Counted from the stretch's first letter, positions 27,268-36,712 are shown. The stretch is 64,000 nt of DNA from Polyangiaceae bacterium (GCA_025936045.1 JAICUB010000014.1:62001-126000), one strand, 5' to 3'. Translations and numbers: made by a program. Notes: generated by a model from the sequence alone, not told the origin.

Positions 27268-28377
27268 ATGCGCGTAGTCCAAGTCGGAAAATACTATTAC
27301 CCATTCAGCGGCGGCATCGAGAGCCACCTCTACGCGCTCGCGAGCGAGCTCCGGAGCGAGGTCGATCTCGACGTGATCGTCACGAACACTGCGCCGCGCA
27401 CGGTGCGTGACGTCGTGAACGGCGTGGCCGTCACACGCTGCGCCTCGTTCGGGCACTTCGCGTCGGTGGAGGTTGCGCCCGGCATGGTGCTCGAGCTGTC
27501 TTCGCGCAGCTACGACGTCTTGCACCTGCATCTCCCGAACCCCGTCGGCGTCGCGAGCTACCTCGCGAGCAACAAGCCGCGGCGCCACCGCTTGGTCGTC
27601 ACGTATCACAGCGACGTCGCGCGCCAACGCTACCTGAACCACGTCTACGCGCCGCTCGTCACGCGGCTGCTCGACCGCGCCGACGTCGTGATCGCTACCT
27701 CCCCGGAGCTTCTCGAATATTCGTCCGTGCTCCCGCGCTACCGCGACAGGGTGCGAGTGGTGCCCTACGGCATCGATCTCGAGCAGTTCACCGAAAACGA
27801 TGCGCTTCGCAGCGAAGCCCGCGCCATCCGCGAGCGCTTCGGCGGGGGCCCGCTGCTCCTCGCGGTGGGCCGGCTCATCTATTACAAGGGGTTCGAGTTC
27901 GCCATTCGAGCGCTTTCGCTCGTTCCCGCGGCGCGCTTGCTCCTCATCGGTGGCGGCCCGCTTCGGGGTGAGCTCGAAGCACTTGCGCGTGAGCTCGGTG
28001 TCGCCGAGCGCGTCACGTTCCTCGGCGAGATCCTGAACGAGCGGGTAACGCCCTATTACCTCGCGAGCGACGTGTACCTACTGCCGTCCATCGCCAAGAG
28101 CGAAGCTTTCGGGATCGTTCAGATCGAGGCCATGGCGTGCGGCGTGCCCGTCGTGAACACGCGGCTGCCGTCAGGCGTGCCGTTCGTGAGCCGAGACGGG
28201 GAGACGGGCTTCACGGTCGAACCCGAGGATCCGCGCGCGCTCGCCGCGGCCGTTCAGCGACTCATCGCGGACCCCGAGCTCTGCCGGCGTTTCGGCGAGG
28301 CCGGACGCGTGCGCGCGCGGGAGCAATTCTCGAAGGCCGTGCTCCGGCGGCGCCTGCTCGATATCTATCGCGCTTAA
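27268..28377 (+). CDS. Glycosyltransferase family 4 (GT-B)
   Basis: The product has 369 residues from the ATG at 27268 (MRVVQVGKYYYPFSGGIESHL). The open frame extends far upstream through the epimerase gene, but that part is only its shadow. The first lobe has the YYYPFSGGIESH motif, and VVTYHSDVARQ provides an acceptor-side His. The second lobe has LLAVGRLIYYKGFEFAIRAL and SKSEAFGIVQIEAMACGVPVV-type sequence with E-x7-E. It is closely similar in layout to mannosyltransferases of the PimB/WbaZ type. It is convergent with the asnB-like gene, with 2 bases between stops. Confidence 0.88.
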   Translation: MRVVQVGKYYYPFSGGIESHLYALASELRSEVDLDVIVTNTAPRTVRDVVNGVAVTRCASFGHFASVEVAPGMVLELSSRSYDVLHLHLPNPVGVASYLASNKPRRHRLVVTYHSDVARQRYLNHVYAPLVTRLLDRADVVIATSPELLEYSSVLPRYRDRVRVVPYGIDLEQFTENDALRSEARAIRERFGGGPLLLAVGRLIYYKGFEFAIRALSLVPAARLLLIGGGPLRGELEALARELGVAERVTFLGEILNERVTPYYLASDVYLLPSIAKSEAFGIVQIEAMACGVPVVNTRLPSGVPFVSRDGETGFTVEPEDPRALAAAVQRLIADPELCRRFGEAGRVRAREQFSKAVLRRRLLDIYRA

Positions 28378-28379
28378 CG

Positions 28380-30398
28380 TCAAGCCGTGAGCCGATTGCG
28401 TTCCACGTAGTCGGTGAGCACGAGGAGTGCGATCACTTCGAGCTCGCTCACACGCGCATCTCCCGCGGCGAAGGCGCTCCAAATGCTGCGCCCGGCCGCG
28501 GGATCGAGCCCGGCGTTCCTGAGCCCGTCGCCCGCGAGCCCCGCTTCCGCACGTTCGCGCAGCGGACCCTCGAGCCAGGCGCGCCAGGGGAACGTGAAGC
28601 CGCGCTTCTTGGCTTGCCAGCTGCGCGAGGGCAGGCGCGGGCCCGCGGCGTCCACCAAGAGCGGCTTCGGCCGCGGATCGGCGCGGCGAAAGCGGCTCGA
28701 CGCGCGCGCTGCCTCGGCCACCGCGTAGTGTTCGAGCAAAGGCACGCGGAGCTCGATGCCGTGGCGCATGCTGAACACGTCGGCATCGCGGAGCAGCATG
28801 TGACGCATGTAGACGGAGAACTCGAATGTGGCGATGCGATCGAGCGGGTCGCGCTTGCCGCGGTCGGCCGTGAGCGTCGAAAGCACGTTGGTTTCGAGCC
28901 CGGAGAAGGCGTCGCTCGCCGCCGGCAGCGGCTGCAGAGCTCGCCGTTCCGTCACGTTGAAGAGCTCCCGCCGCAGCAGGTACAGCTCGACGAGATCGGC
29001 CGGGCGGCGCAACGTGGCTCCGAGCTTCGCGAGGGCGCGCGCGCGGGCTTTCGAGGCGGGATGCCGGGCGGCGCGGTCGCAGAGCGACGCGAGTACGTCA
29101 CGCCCGGCGCCGCCGAAGAGCCCCGTCGCGCGCCGAAAGCGGAGCGCGCGCGGAACGTCGACGAAGCTCCGGTAGCCGCCGAAGAGCTCGTCGCCGCCGA
29201 GCCCGCTCAGCGCGACGGTGAGGCCGGCTCGGCGCGCCGCACGCGAGATGTGAAACGTGTTGAAGCCGTCGACGGTCGGCTGATCGACCGCTGCGAGAAC
29301 GTCGTCGAACGACGCGAGCACTTCGGCGCCCGAGAGCTCGACGCGCTGGTGCCGCGTGCCGAGCTCGCGCGCCGAGAGGCCGGCGGCTTCGGTTTCGTCC
29401 CACGCGGCCGCGTCGAAGCCGACGGCGATGGTGCGAAGCTGTGCGGCGCTGACCTCGGACGCCACGGCGGCGACCGCTGCGGAGTCGACGCCGGACGAGA
29501 GGAACAAGCCGACGGGCACGTCCGCGAGCAGCAGCCGCGAGAGCGAACGCCGGAGCCCGCTCGACAGCTCGGCGACGACCTCCGAGCGCCAACGGGCCGC
29601 TTCTCTGCTCGGCGGCCCAGCCGAAAATGCGGGCACCGAACCGTCGGCGGGCAGCGCAATTTCGCCGTCGGCGCCGCCGAAGTCGACGGACCAGTAGCGC
29701 ACGCTGCGGAGCGGCTCACCGTCGAAGTCGCAGACGAGCGATTGCCCCGGGCCGAGCAGCTCGACGCCTTCGAGCGCCGAAGCGTCGCTCATCACCGCGC
29801 CTTGCGCGAGAAAGCTCTCGACGGCGGCCGGACGCAGCCGGCGCGGCACGAGCTCCGGTCCCGCCGCGAGCAGCGCGCGCACTTCGCTCGCGAAAAGGAG
29901 CCCTCCCGTTCGCGGACGGAACAAATAGAGAGGCTTGATCCCGATGCGGTCGCGGCAGAACCAGGCGAGCCCGCGGGCCGTATCGAGCAGACAGAAAGCG
30001 AACATCCCCTCGAAGCGTTCGACGGCGCGTTCGCCCCAGAGGCGATAGCCGTGGAGCAGGACCTCGGTATCCGAGGTGGAGCGGCAGGGCCAGCCGCCGC
30101 GCTCGAGCGCCGGCCGGAGCTCCCGATAGTTGTAAATTTCGCCGTTGAACGTGACGACGTTCGGGGGGCTCGCGGGATCGAGCGGCACGTCATGCTTGGG
30201 CTGATGACCGGCTTCCGAGAGATCGACGATCGAGAGACGGGTGTGCGCGAGGACTGCCGGCGCGAAGCCCGCGGGCCCCCGCACCTCCTCGATGCCTTCG
30301 TCGTCGGGGCCCCGATGCCGGAGCGAGTCACGCATCCGTTGTACGGCTCCGCGGGCCAGATTGGGATCGATGCCCAGAGCACCCGCGATGCCGCACAT
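28380..30398 (-). CDS. asnB: Glutamine-hydrolysing asparagine synthase-like amidotransferase
   Basis: The product has 672 residues. The start ATG at 30398 is fixed by the class II amidotransferase nucleophile Cys2 (MCGIAGALG). RHRGPDDEG, TRLSIVDLSEAGHQP, TFNGEIYNYREL and SDTEVLLHGY follow. The synthetase domain has the PP-loop SSGVDSAAVAA and LSGLGGDELFGGY. It makes an amide from a carboxylate with glutamine nitrogen and ATP. Within polysaccharide loci, paralogues (for example WbpS) are thought to amidate uronic acids rather than make asparagine. The C-terminus retains VPLLEH and QAKKRGF-type elements, so the enzyme looks complete. The start is 4 bases from the stop of the upstream GT4. Confidence 0.88.
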   Translation of the reverse strand: MCGIAGALGIDPNLARGAVQRMRDSLRHRGPDDEGIEEVRGPAGFAPAVLAHTRLSIVDLSEAGHQPKHDVPLDPASPPNVVTFNGEIYNYRELRPALERGGWPCRSTSDTEVLLHGYRLWGERAVERFEGMFAFCLLDTARGLAWFCRDRIGIKPLYLFRPRTGGLLFASEVRALLAAGPELVPRRLRPAAVESFLAQGAVMSDASALEGVELLGPGQSLVCDFDGEPLRSVRYWSVDFGGADGEIALPADGSVPAFSAGPPSREAARWRSEVVAELSSGLRRSLSRLLLADVPVGLFLSSGVDSAAVAAVASEVSAAQLRTIAVGFDAAAWDETEAAGLSARELGTRHQRVELSGAEVLASFDDVLAAVDQPTVDGFNTFHISRAARRAGLTVALSGLGGDELFGGYRSFVDVPRALRFRRATGLFGGAGRDVLASLCDRAARHPASKARARALAKLGATLRRPADLVELYLLRRELFNVTERRALQPLPAASDAFSGLETNVLSTLTADRGKRDPLDRIATFEFSVYMRHMLLRDADVFSMRHGIELRVPLLEHYAVAEAARASSRFRRADPRPKPLLVDAAGPRLPSRSWQAKKRGFTFPWRAWLEGPLRERAEAGLAGDGLRNAGLDPAAGRSIWSAFAAGDARVSELEVIALLVLTDYVERNRLTA

Positions 30399-30402
30399 GC
30401 CG

Positions 30403-31620
30403 CTAGCGTAGCCCCTCCGCGAGCAAGTCGCCGTACACGGCGCGGAGCTCGAGGCCGAGCCGCCGCCGATCGAAGCGAGCCGCTGCGTGGGCCCTTGCGG
30501 TGCTCCCGAGCCGCGCGCGAAGCCCCTCGTCGCGTGCGAGCCGCATAATTGCCGCCGAGAGGTCGAGCGCGTCGCCGGGGGCGTGACCGAGGGCACTTTT
30601 TCCCTCGACGAAGAGCTCGGCGGCGCCGCCCGCGCGGGTTGCGACCACGGCGCGCTCACAGGCCATCGCCTCGACGATGGTGCGCCCGAACGGCTCCGGC
30701 CGCTCGCTCGGGTGCACGACGATGTCGAGCCCCCGATACGCCGTCGCGGGCTCACGTTGAAACGGCACGAACCCGACCACGGCGTCGAGGCCGAGCTCCG
30801 CCACGAGTCGGCGGAGCTCGCTCTCCGTTACCTCCGAGCCGGCACGCGCGTAGATGGGGCCGCCCACCACGTAGAACCGAAAGCGTCGCTCCGGCGCTTC
30901 CGCGAGCACGCGGGCGGCGGCGCGCAGGAACGTGCGGTGCCCCTTCCACCACGCATAGGTCGCCAGCATGCCGACCACGACCGTATCCGGCTCCGGAACG
31001 CTCATGTTCGCGAGCTCCGCGAGGTGGCGCGGATCGCGCGCGCCGGGGCTGAATTCATCGAGATCGATGCCGTTGTACACGACGGCGGTGCGGCTTCGCG
31101 GCGCGAGCCGCCGCGCGTCGGCTTCGACGGCGTGCGAGTTGGCCACGATGATGCTCCCGCGCGCGAGGAGCGGCAGCACCAACGGACCGAGCGGTCGCTC
31201 GCTCGCGAAGTCACGCAGGTGCACGACGCGAGGCAACTCCGGCGCGACGAGCGGCATCAAGAGGTGCGCCTTCATGCCGTTCGTGTGCACGAGGTCCGGG
31301 GCGAACGCACGGACGAGGCTCCGGAGGCGTGCGCCGTGCCCGAAGGCGTCGCTGCCGGCGCGCACTAGAGTCGGAAGACGCGCCGCAAGCCGGCGCAGAT
31401 TGGCGCCGGAGTCGCCGAGAGCGGCGAGGCGCGGCGGGAGGGGAACGACTTCGGTCGCGACGCCTAGCTTGCGGGCTCGCACGGCGAGTTCGCCGTCCGC
31501 GAACAGGAGCAGGTGCGCGGTGACCTCCGGGACGGCCACGCGGAGCGAAGCGAGCACGTCGAGCAGGCTGCGCTCCGAGCCACCGAGCGTCGCGCCGGGG
31601 TTCACGAATAGGACACGCAT
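30403..31620 (-). CDS. Glycosyltransferase family 4 (GT-B)
   Basis: The product has 405 residues. The N-lobe is MRVLFVNPGATLGGSERSLLDVL (Gly-Gly-Ser-Glu motif of GT4), with VHTNGMKAHLL in the acceptor region. The C-lobe has VVGMLATYAWWKGHRTFLRAA and PEPFGRTIVEAMACERAVV (E-x7-E). It lies between gmd (20-base gap upstream) and the asnB-like gene (4-base gap downstream) in one minus-strand transcription unit. A GDP-sugar donor derived from Gmd is possible but unproven. Confidence 0.87.
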   Translation of the reverse strand: MRVLFVNPGATLGGSERSLLDVLASLRVAVPEVTAHLLLFADGELAVRARKLGVATEVVPLPPRLAALGDSGANLRRLAARLPTLVRAGSDAFGHGARLRSLVRAFAPDLVHTNGMKAHLLMPLVAPELPRVVHLRDFASERPLGPLVLPLLARGSIIVANSHAVEADARRLAPRSRTAVVYNGIDLDEFSPGARDPRHLAELANMSVPEPDTVVVGMLATYAWWKGHRTFLRAAARVLAEAPERRFRFYVVGGPIYARAGSEVTESELRRLVAELGLDAVVGFVPFQREPATAYRGLDIVVHPSERPEPFGRTIVEAMACERAVVATRAGGAAELFVEGKSALGHAPGDALDLSAAIMRLARDEGLRARLGSTARAHAAARFDRRRLGLELRAVYGDLLAEGLR

Positions 31621-31640
31621 GCTCGAGCTCGACGAGCGCG

Positions 31641-32588
31641 TTAACGGCCGACTTCGCCGGCGAGCTCGCGGAGCTCGGCCGCGACGAGCCGGTCCACGAG
31701 CGCGTCCACGTGTGTTTCGGCGCGCCAGCCGAGACGCTCCGCCGCGCGTGACGGGTCCGCGTACATCGCGTGGATGTCAGCGGTCCGAAGCAGCGCCGGG
31801 CTCGTCACGACGTGCGCGCGGTAGTCGAGCCCGACGCGCTCGAAAGCCTGGTCGAGAAAGTGCTCGAGGGAACAGCTCTCACCCGTCGCGATCACGAGAT
31901 CCTCGGCGCTCGGCTGCTGCAGCATTCGCCATGCGGCCTCCACGTACTCGGGCGCGAAGCCCCAATCGCGAATCACGCTCGTATCGCCGAGCTCGAGCTT
32001 CGTTTCGAGACCGCGGGCAATGCGGCAAGCGGCACGCACAATTTTGCGCGTCACGAACGTCTCCGGTCGGCGCGGGGACTCGTGGTTGTAAAAGAAGGCG
32101 ACGCAGCAAAAAAGGCCGAAGGAAGCGCGGTAACTCTGCACGAGGTATGCGGCCGCGCTCTTCGCTGCGGCGTACGGGCTCCCGGGTTGAAACGGCGTTC
32201 GTTCCGTTGCGCGCACGCCGCCCGTGTCACCGAAAATCTCACCCGAGGCCGCGACGAGCACGCGCGGCGTTGGGCGTAGCCCGCGCGCCGCCGTGAGCAC
32301 GTGCAAGGTGCTCACGGCCGTGCTCATGAACGTTCCGGCCGGATCGGCGAAGGAGCGTGCGACGGAGCTCTGTCCGGCGAGATGGTAAATCTCGCTCGGC
32401 TTGGCCGCTTGCACTGCGGCGCTCACGCTCTCGGCGTTGCCGACGTCAGCCGTGAGCAACTCGGCGCCGGCCGCCGCCGGGCCCGCGCCGAGGTCGAGAC
32501 CGACCACCCGATAGCCCTTCTCCTTGAGCAAGGCGCTCAGAAACGAGCCGTCCTGCCCGAGGATACCGGTGATTAGCGCGGTTTGCAT
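31641..32588 (-). CDS. gmd: GDP-mannose 4,6-dehydratase
   Basis: The product has 315 residues. The NADP site is ITGILGQDGSFL (residues 6-17). The catalytic Tyr139 and Lys143 lie in SPYAAAKS, with Ser/Glu in AASGEIFG. YNHESPRRPETFVTRKI is a signature close to that of Gmd (NHESPRRGETFVTRKI). It converts GDP-mannose to GDP-4-keto-6-deoxymannose, the precursor of GDP-fucose, GDP-rhamnose, GDP-perosamine and others. No WcaG, Rmd or Per partner is in the window, so the final sugar is not known. It is slightly shorter than typical Gmd. It is the last clear gene at the right end of the polysaccharide locus. Confidence 0.85.
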   Translation of the reverse strand: MQTALITGILGQDGSFLSALLKEKGYRVVGLDLGAGPAAAGAELLTADVGNAESVSAAVQAAKPSEIYHLAGQSSVARSFADPAGTFMSTAVSTLHVLTAARGLRPTPRVLVAASGEIFGDTGGVRATERTPFQPGSPYAAAKSAAAYLVQSYRASFGLFCCVAFFYNHESPRRPETFVTRKIVRAACRIARGLETKLELGDTSVIRDWGFAPEYVEAAWRMLQQPSAEDLVIATGESCSLEHFLDQAFERVGLDYRAHVVTSPALLRTADIHAMYADPSRAAERLGWRAETHVDALVDRLVAAELRELAGEVGR

Positions 32589-32676
32589 CGGCCGCTGCTT
32601 GGTACAGTGTCCTCATCGATTCGGCAAGACCCGCGCGGCAGCCGTTGGAGAGCCGGCGCCGCAACGTCGTCTTCGC

Positions 32677-34656
32677 TCAGCGCGGAACGATGAACGAGAG
32701 CTCCGTGCCGGCGGCGTAGGCGTAGCTCACGTAGCGATCGAAGCCGTCGACCAGAACGCCCACGGCGCGATCGGACTCGAGCACGTGGACGCCGTCGTTC
32801 TGCGTGCCAGGTTGGAAATTCTTGGGCGGCTGCCCGTTGGGGTCGATGATCGGAAAGCCGAGCTGGCAGCTATAGACCACGTACGCTTCCGGCGCGGCGG
32901 GCGGCTTCGTGATCGTTCCGGCGGGCGTGGATTTGCAGGCGAGATCGTCGAGGCGCCGCCCGTCGAATACGATGCTGGCGTTCGCGGGCGCCGCAATGCG
33001 CACGAAATCGAAGGCGTATTGGTCGGGCGTCAAGAACACGTACGTCGACCGATACTGCTCGACGGGCGGAATGATGAGCGAGCTCGGATCGCCGCCCGGA
33101 AGCGCCTGGGGCACCCCGGCCGCCTCCTGACTCGGCGAAACGCTCATGAGCGTTATGGGCGAATCACTCGTGAGCGCGAAGGACTCGTGACTCGGAATGT
33201 CGTAGTAGTCGCCTTGACCGACGAGGTCGACGGCGGGCGCGTCGTCGAGAGAAGTGACGATGTGGGCGCCGTTGGTCGTCGTGGCTACCAGGCGAAAATA
33301 GTCGTTCTGATCGGCATGACCGATGGCGGCTCCCGCGGCCGCGAGCGCGTCGGTGCGGTTGGGCGTCACCGCGGCAATGAAGTGAAGCCCCGCCGTACGC
33401 ACGGGATCGAGCTGTTCTTCCAGATGATCGGCGCAGCAATAGCGCTGTCCGAGCGTCTTGAAGTAGGGGGCATCGCTCGCCTCGCTGCCGCTATAGGCGA
33501 TGAGCGGCCCGTCCGCTTCGACGATGGTGCCCGTGAAGTCCGCGTTGAAATCGTCGGTTTCGAGGTTCAGGACGTCGAAGGCGCTGAGCGTCTCCTTGAG
33601 GTCGCCGCCGGCGTCCGTCGCAGCGATACCGGGCGCGCCCAAGAAGCCGGTGGTCGTGTGCACGCGCACGTGGGTTCCGGGATTCGTGCCGACCAGCGTC
33701 AAAAACGCGCGCAGATCCACGCGCGTCGTCGAGCCGAAGCTCGTGCGGGGATCCTGCGTGTGGGCGATCGTCTGCGGCCAGCCGGCGACCACGTACGCGG
33801 TCTGCATGCCGTCGCCGTCCGGCTGCACCGCTTCGCGCGGCTTGAGCAGCGACGCATCGTTCGAGAACACGCCGACGTTCGCGAGCGGATTGAACTGATA
33901 CGCGACGACCGGGAAGCTCGAGCGCACCCGAAATGCCTGGCGCGTGAGCGCCGAATTGGTGCCGGCATCGAACTCACCCGGCGGCGAGCCGTCGACTTCG
34001 CGCGGCCCGAGAGGAAACACGCGCAGGCTGAGCGGCGGGATGTCGGCTTGGGCTACGACGTAGGGCGCGTTGGCGTCGCCCGGTTTCGTGTCGTCTTGTT
34101 CGATCGTCACGTGCGCCGTCACGTCCGGCTGAGCGTTGCTGACGACGACGGCGTACTGCTGCGCCGCGGCGTTCAGCGTGGCGTCGACGTCCGCGTTGTC
34201 GAGGTCGACGGCCCAGTATTCGCAGCCGACGTTGCTCCGCCCGCGTGAGGCGTCATTGCAGAGATTGTTGCAAAAGCCCTCGCGACACGCTTCGCCGGCG
34301 TCCTCGTCGCACGTCTGCTCGACTTCCCAGCCGCTGCCGTCCGCGCTGCAGCGAACGGCGTCCGAGCCCCGGCAGTCGTTCGTGTTCGGCGCGCAAGCCG
34401 TGCAGGCGCCGAGGCTCACCGCGCAGGCGAGGCCCTGCTTCGAGCAATTCTCGAGCTTGACCCAGGCGGGACCGCCGCTGTCTTCCGTGCATTGTTCGAG
34501 CTCGGGGTCGCAGCGGTAGGTCCCTGGCGTGCAGCTGCCCGCCGCGGGATGAAAAAGCCAGCGGTCGGAAGGATCGGTCGTGCAGGCGAGGAGCGCGAGT
34601 CCGAGCGTGACGAGCGCGGACGCCTCAATACGTCGCAAAGAAGACGTCCTCGGCAT
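32677..34656 (-). CDS. Large lipoprotein with IgGFc-binding-like domain
   Basis: The product has 659 residues from the ATG at 34656 (MPRTSSLRRIEASALV). The signal peptide ends in lipobox LLAC (Cys24). Residues about 40-135 are cysteine-rich (CTPGTYRC, CTACAPNTNDC, CNNLCND). The rest, from CEYWAVDLDN on, matches the layout of IgGFc-binding-protein-like domains found in many Myxococcota lipoproteins (YFRLVATTTNGAHI, HVLESDRAVGVLVDGFDRYVSY). The true ligand is unknown. Its start overlaps the 3' end of the upstream IPT/TIG gene by 32 bases, so the two are probably co-expressed. Confidence 0.7.
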   Translation of the reverse strand: MPRTSSLRRIEASALVTLGLALLACTTDPSDRWLFHPAAGSCTPGTYRCDPELEQCTEDSGGPAWVKLENCSKQGLACAVSLGACTACAPNTNDCRGSDAVRCSADGSGWEVEQTCDEDAGEACREGFCNNLCNDASRGRSNVGCEYWAVDLDNADVDATLNAAAQQYAVVVSNAQPDVTAHVTIEQDDTKPGDANAPYVVAQADIPPLSLRVFPLGPREVDGSPPGEFDAGTNSALTRQAFRVRSSFPVVAYQFNPLANVGVFSNDASLLKPREAVQPDGDGMQTAYVVAGWPQTIAHTQDPRTSFGSTTRVDLRAFLTLVGTNPGTHVRVHTTTGFLGAPGIAATDAGGDLKETLSAFDVLNLETDDFNADFTGTIVEADGPLIAYSGSEASDAPYFKTLGQRYCCADHLEEQLDPVRTAGLHFIAAVTPNRTDALAAAGAAIGHADQNDYFRLVATTTNGAHIVTSLDDAPAVDLVGQGDYYDIPSHESFALTSDSPITLMSVSPSQEAAGVPQALPGGDPSSLIIPPVEQYRSTYVFLTPDQYAFDFVRIAAPANASIVFDGRRLDDLACKSTPAGTITKPPAAPEAYVVYSCQLGFPIIDPNGQPPKNFQPGTQNDGVHVLESDRAVGVLVDGFDRYVSYAYAAGTELSFIVPR

Positions 34657-36712
34657 AGGCACGCCAACCCCGCGGAGTGAGCTCGGCTCCCGTGAGCTCA
34701 CCGTACGAGAACGGCGTGGTCGGGTCGGCGCCGACCACGGCGAAATGCACGTCGATGGCCAGCGGCCCGCCCACGAGCGCGAGGTCGGGATCCACCGCGC
34801 CGAGATCCGGAACCTCGATGTGATCGGGCGCGCCGGGCGCGACCACGCGCCAGGTGAGGAGGCCGTTGCCGCTCCCGACATCGATCAGCGTGAGATCCGG
34901 CTTCGGGCCGCCCGCGTGGTGCTCGAGCGAAAACGTCGCCCGGTCCCAGGCGGCGCCGCTCGAAGGCGAGTCGAGCACCGGCAGCTCGACGAACGAACCG
35001 ACCCCGATGGTTCGGCCGTCGGTCACCGTCGCGAAGAGGCCCACCGCCGAAAGCGGCGTACCTCCCGCGGAGCCCGTTACGGCGCGGGCCGTGGCGACGT
35101 AGCGCGCGCCGGTGAGTGAGTTCGCGAGCGGCGGGATGCCGACGAAATTGAACGGCCCGGACGGCGGTAGCAGGCTCGTGAGCTTGCCGTTCGGCAAGAG
35201 CACGTAGCCCTCGTTGCCGACCTGGATCGCTAGATCCGCTTCGATGCGATCCGGGCCACGCGGCGTCGGGGTGGGTCCGCTCGCGTCGACGCTGAGCGCG
35301 TGATCGAGCGGCACGTCTACGTTGATGAACACGTCGGAATGCGTCTGGTTGGGTTCGACCGCGACGCCGCGCGTGAGCCCCATGGCGTACGGCGTGAACA
35401 CGTACGGCGAGTGCGAGCGATCCTCGAGACCAGCGAGGGCGTAGAGCGTGAAATTGCCGGGTGAGGTCGAGAGGTAGAACTCGTAGCCCACGTCCGCGAG
35501 TGAATCGGGCGTCACCGCGGAGACGGCGCTCGGCAGCGAGAACGAATCCGTCGGCTTCGACGCCAAGCGAAACACGTAGGCGACCTGCTTCACGTCGTCC
35601 GACACCGGCGGCGGCACGTTGCTGAAGCCCTTTTGCCTGAGCTCGCCGTCGAGCGGCCAAACGAGCTGGCCGGTCACGCTCGCACCCTTGCCGGGCGTGC
35701 CGCCGCCCACGGGGATGGAGCCGTCGTCGCCGCAGTCCGGAGAAAGCACCGGATCGAGGAACACGGTGAGCTTGTCCACGGGGACGTCCACGAAGGTCTG
35801 CGGCTGAAAGCACTTCTTGGCGACGGTGATGGTGACGGTAGAACCGAGCTCGGGGCTCGACAGGAGCGCCGTTCCGAAGCCGTCGGTTTGCGAGACGACC
35901 GCGCTCGCCGCGCTCTTGCCCGCGAGCACGGTTGCGCCCGGGATGGCGTCGCTCGCCCCGCTGTCGAGTACGAGCACCTGCACCTGTCCGTCGATGGGAT
36001 CGCCGCTCAACCCTCCTTGGAAGCCGTCGTTGTCGACCACGTAGGTGAAGGCGTCGAGCACGTCGAGCGTCTCCCCCGCGGCGTCCGTCACCTCGACGCG
36101 CTTCGAGCCCGGCGTGCCCGACGGCGTGCGGCAGGTGAGCTCGCTCGGACTCTTGATTTCCTCGACGGCGCAAGGCGCCTGGTCGATTTCGACGTTCGTG
36201 CCGTCGTCGAAAACAGGAGACTCTGCGTGGATCGTCACGAGCGTGCCGCCCGCGGTCGGACCCGTCGCGGGCTCGAGATAAAGGTCGTCGTAGGAAAAGC
36301 CGCCCTCGAGAGTCGAGCGCGTCGAGGCGTCGTCACCGTTTTGCACGCTGACGTCGGCGGGGCCGGGCGTGCCGGGCGGGCTCGTCACCTGCAGGCGCTG
36401 CGGATCGAGCACGAGCACGAGCTCGCTCGCGACCTCGTTGCCACCGAACCAGACTCGCGCGCCGCTCGCGAAGCCGTTGCCACGGATTGCCGTGAGCGTG
36501 CCACCGGAGAAGGGGCCGTGCGGCGGGTCCACGCCGAGCACCGCGTGGGGTTTGAGCATCGGCGCGTCCCCGGGCGCATCACCGCCCCCGTCGACCACGA
36601 TCGGCGGCAGGCCGCCGTCATCCTGCTCCGGCGGGATGCGGCGCGTGGTCGTCGGCAGGCAAGCGACGCCCGCCACTGAAGCAACCACCAAAGAGCGCGC
36701 GAAGAGGCGCAC
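34625..36712 (-). CDS. IPT/TIG-domain lipoprotein
   Basis: The product has 695 residues. The signal peptide ends in VACLP (Cys18). Residues about 55-230 hold two IPT/TIG immunoglobulin-like repeats (VDPPHGPFSGGTLTAIRGNGF and EPATGPTAGGTLVTIHAES, each with the GPxxGGTxxxIxGxxF-like pattern). Further beta-rich domains follow, including a carboxypeptidase-regulatory-like strand set (GATVLAGKSAASAVVSQTDGFG). It is probably an outer-surface or periplasmic protein. It is encoded in an operon with the IgGFc-binding-like lipoprotein. Confidence 0.72.
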   Translation of the reverse strand: MRLFARSLVVASVAGVACLPTTTRRIPPEQDDGGLPPIVVDGGGDAPGDAPMLKPHAVLGVDPPHGPFSGGTLTAIRGNGFASGARVWFGGNEVASELVLVLDPQRLQVTSPPGTPGPADVSVQNGDDASTRSTLEGGFSYDDLYLEPATGPTAGGTLVTIHAESPVFDDGTNVEIDQAPCAVEEIKSPSELTCRTPSGTPGSKRVEVTDAAGETLDVLDAFTYVVDNDGFQGGLSGDPIDGQVQVLVLDSGASDAIPGATVLAGKSAASAVVSQTDGFGTALLSSPELGSTVTITVAKKCFQPQTFVDVPVDKLTVFLDPVLSPDCGDDGSIPVGGGTPGKGASVTGQLVWPLDGELRQKGFSNVPPPVSDDVKQVAYVFRLASKPTDSFSLPSAVSAVTPDSLADVGYEFYLSTSPGNFTLYALAGLEDRSHSPYVFTPYAMGLTRGVAVEPNQTHSDVFINVDVPLDHALSVDASGPTPTPRGPDRIEADLAIQVGNEGYVLLPNGKLTSLLPPSGPFNFVGIPPLANSLTGARYVATARAVTGSAGGTPLSAVGLFATVTDGRTIGVGSFVELPVLDSPSSGAAWDRATFSLEHHAGGPKPDLTLIDVGSGNGLLTWRVVAPGAPDHIEVPDLGAVDPDLALVGGPLAIDVHFAVVGADPTTPFSYGELTGAELTPRGWRAYAEDVFFATY

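Noticed and set aside
28137..30548. A plus-strand open frame of about 800 codons
   Set aside because: It lies antisense to the asnB-like gene, shows no domain, and is Arg/Ala/Gly/Glu-rich as expected for a shadow frame at about 70 percent GC.
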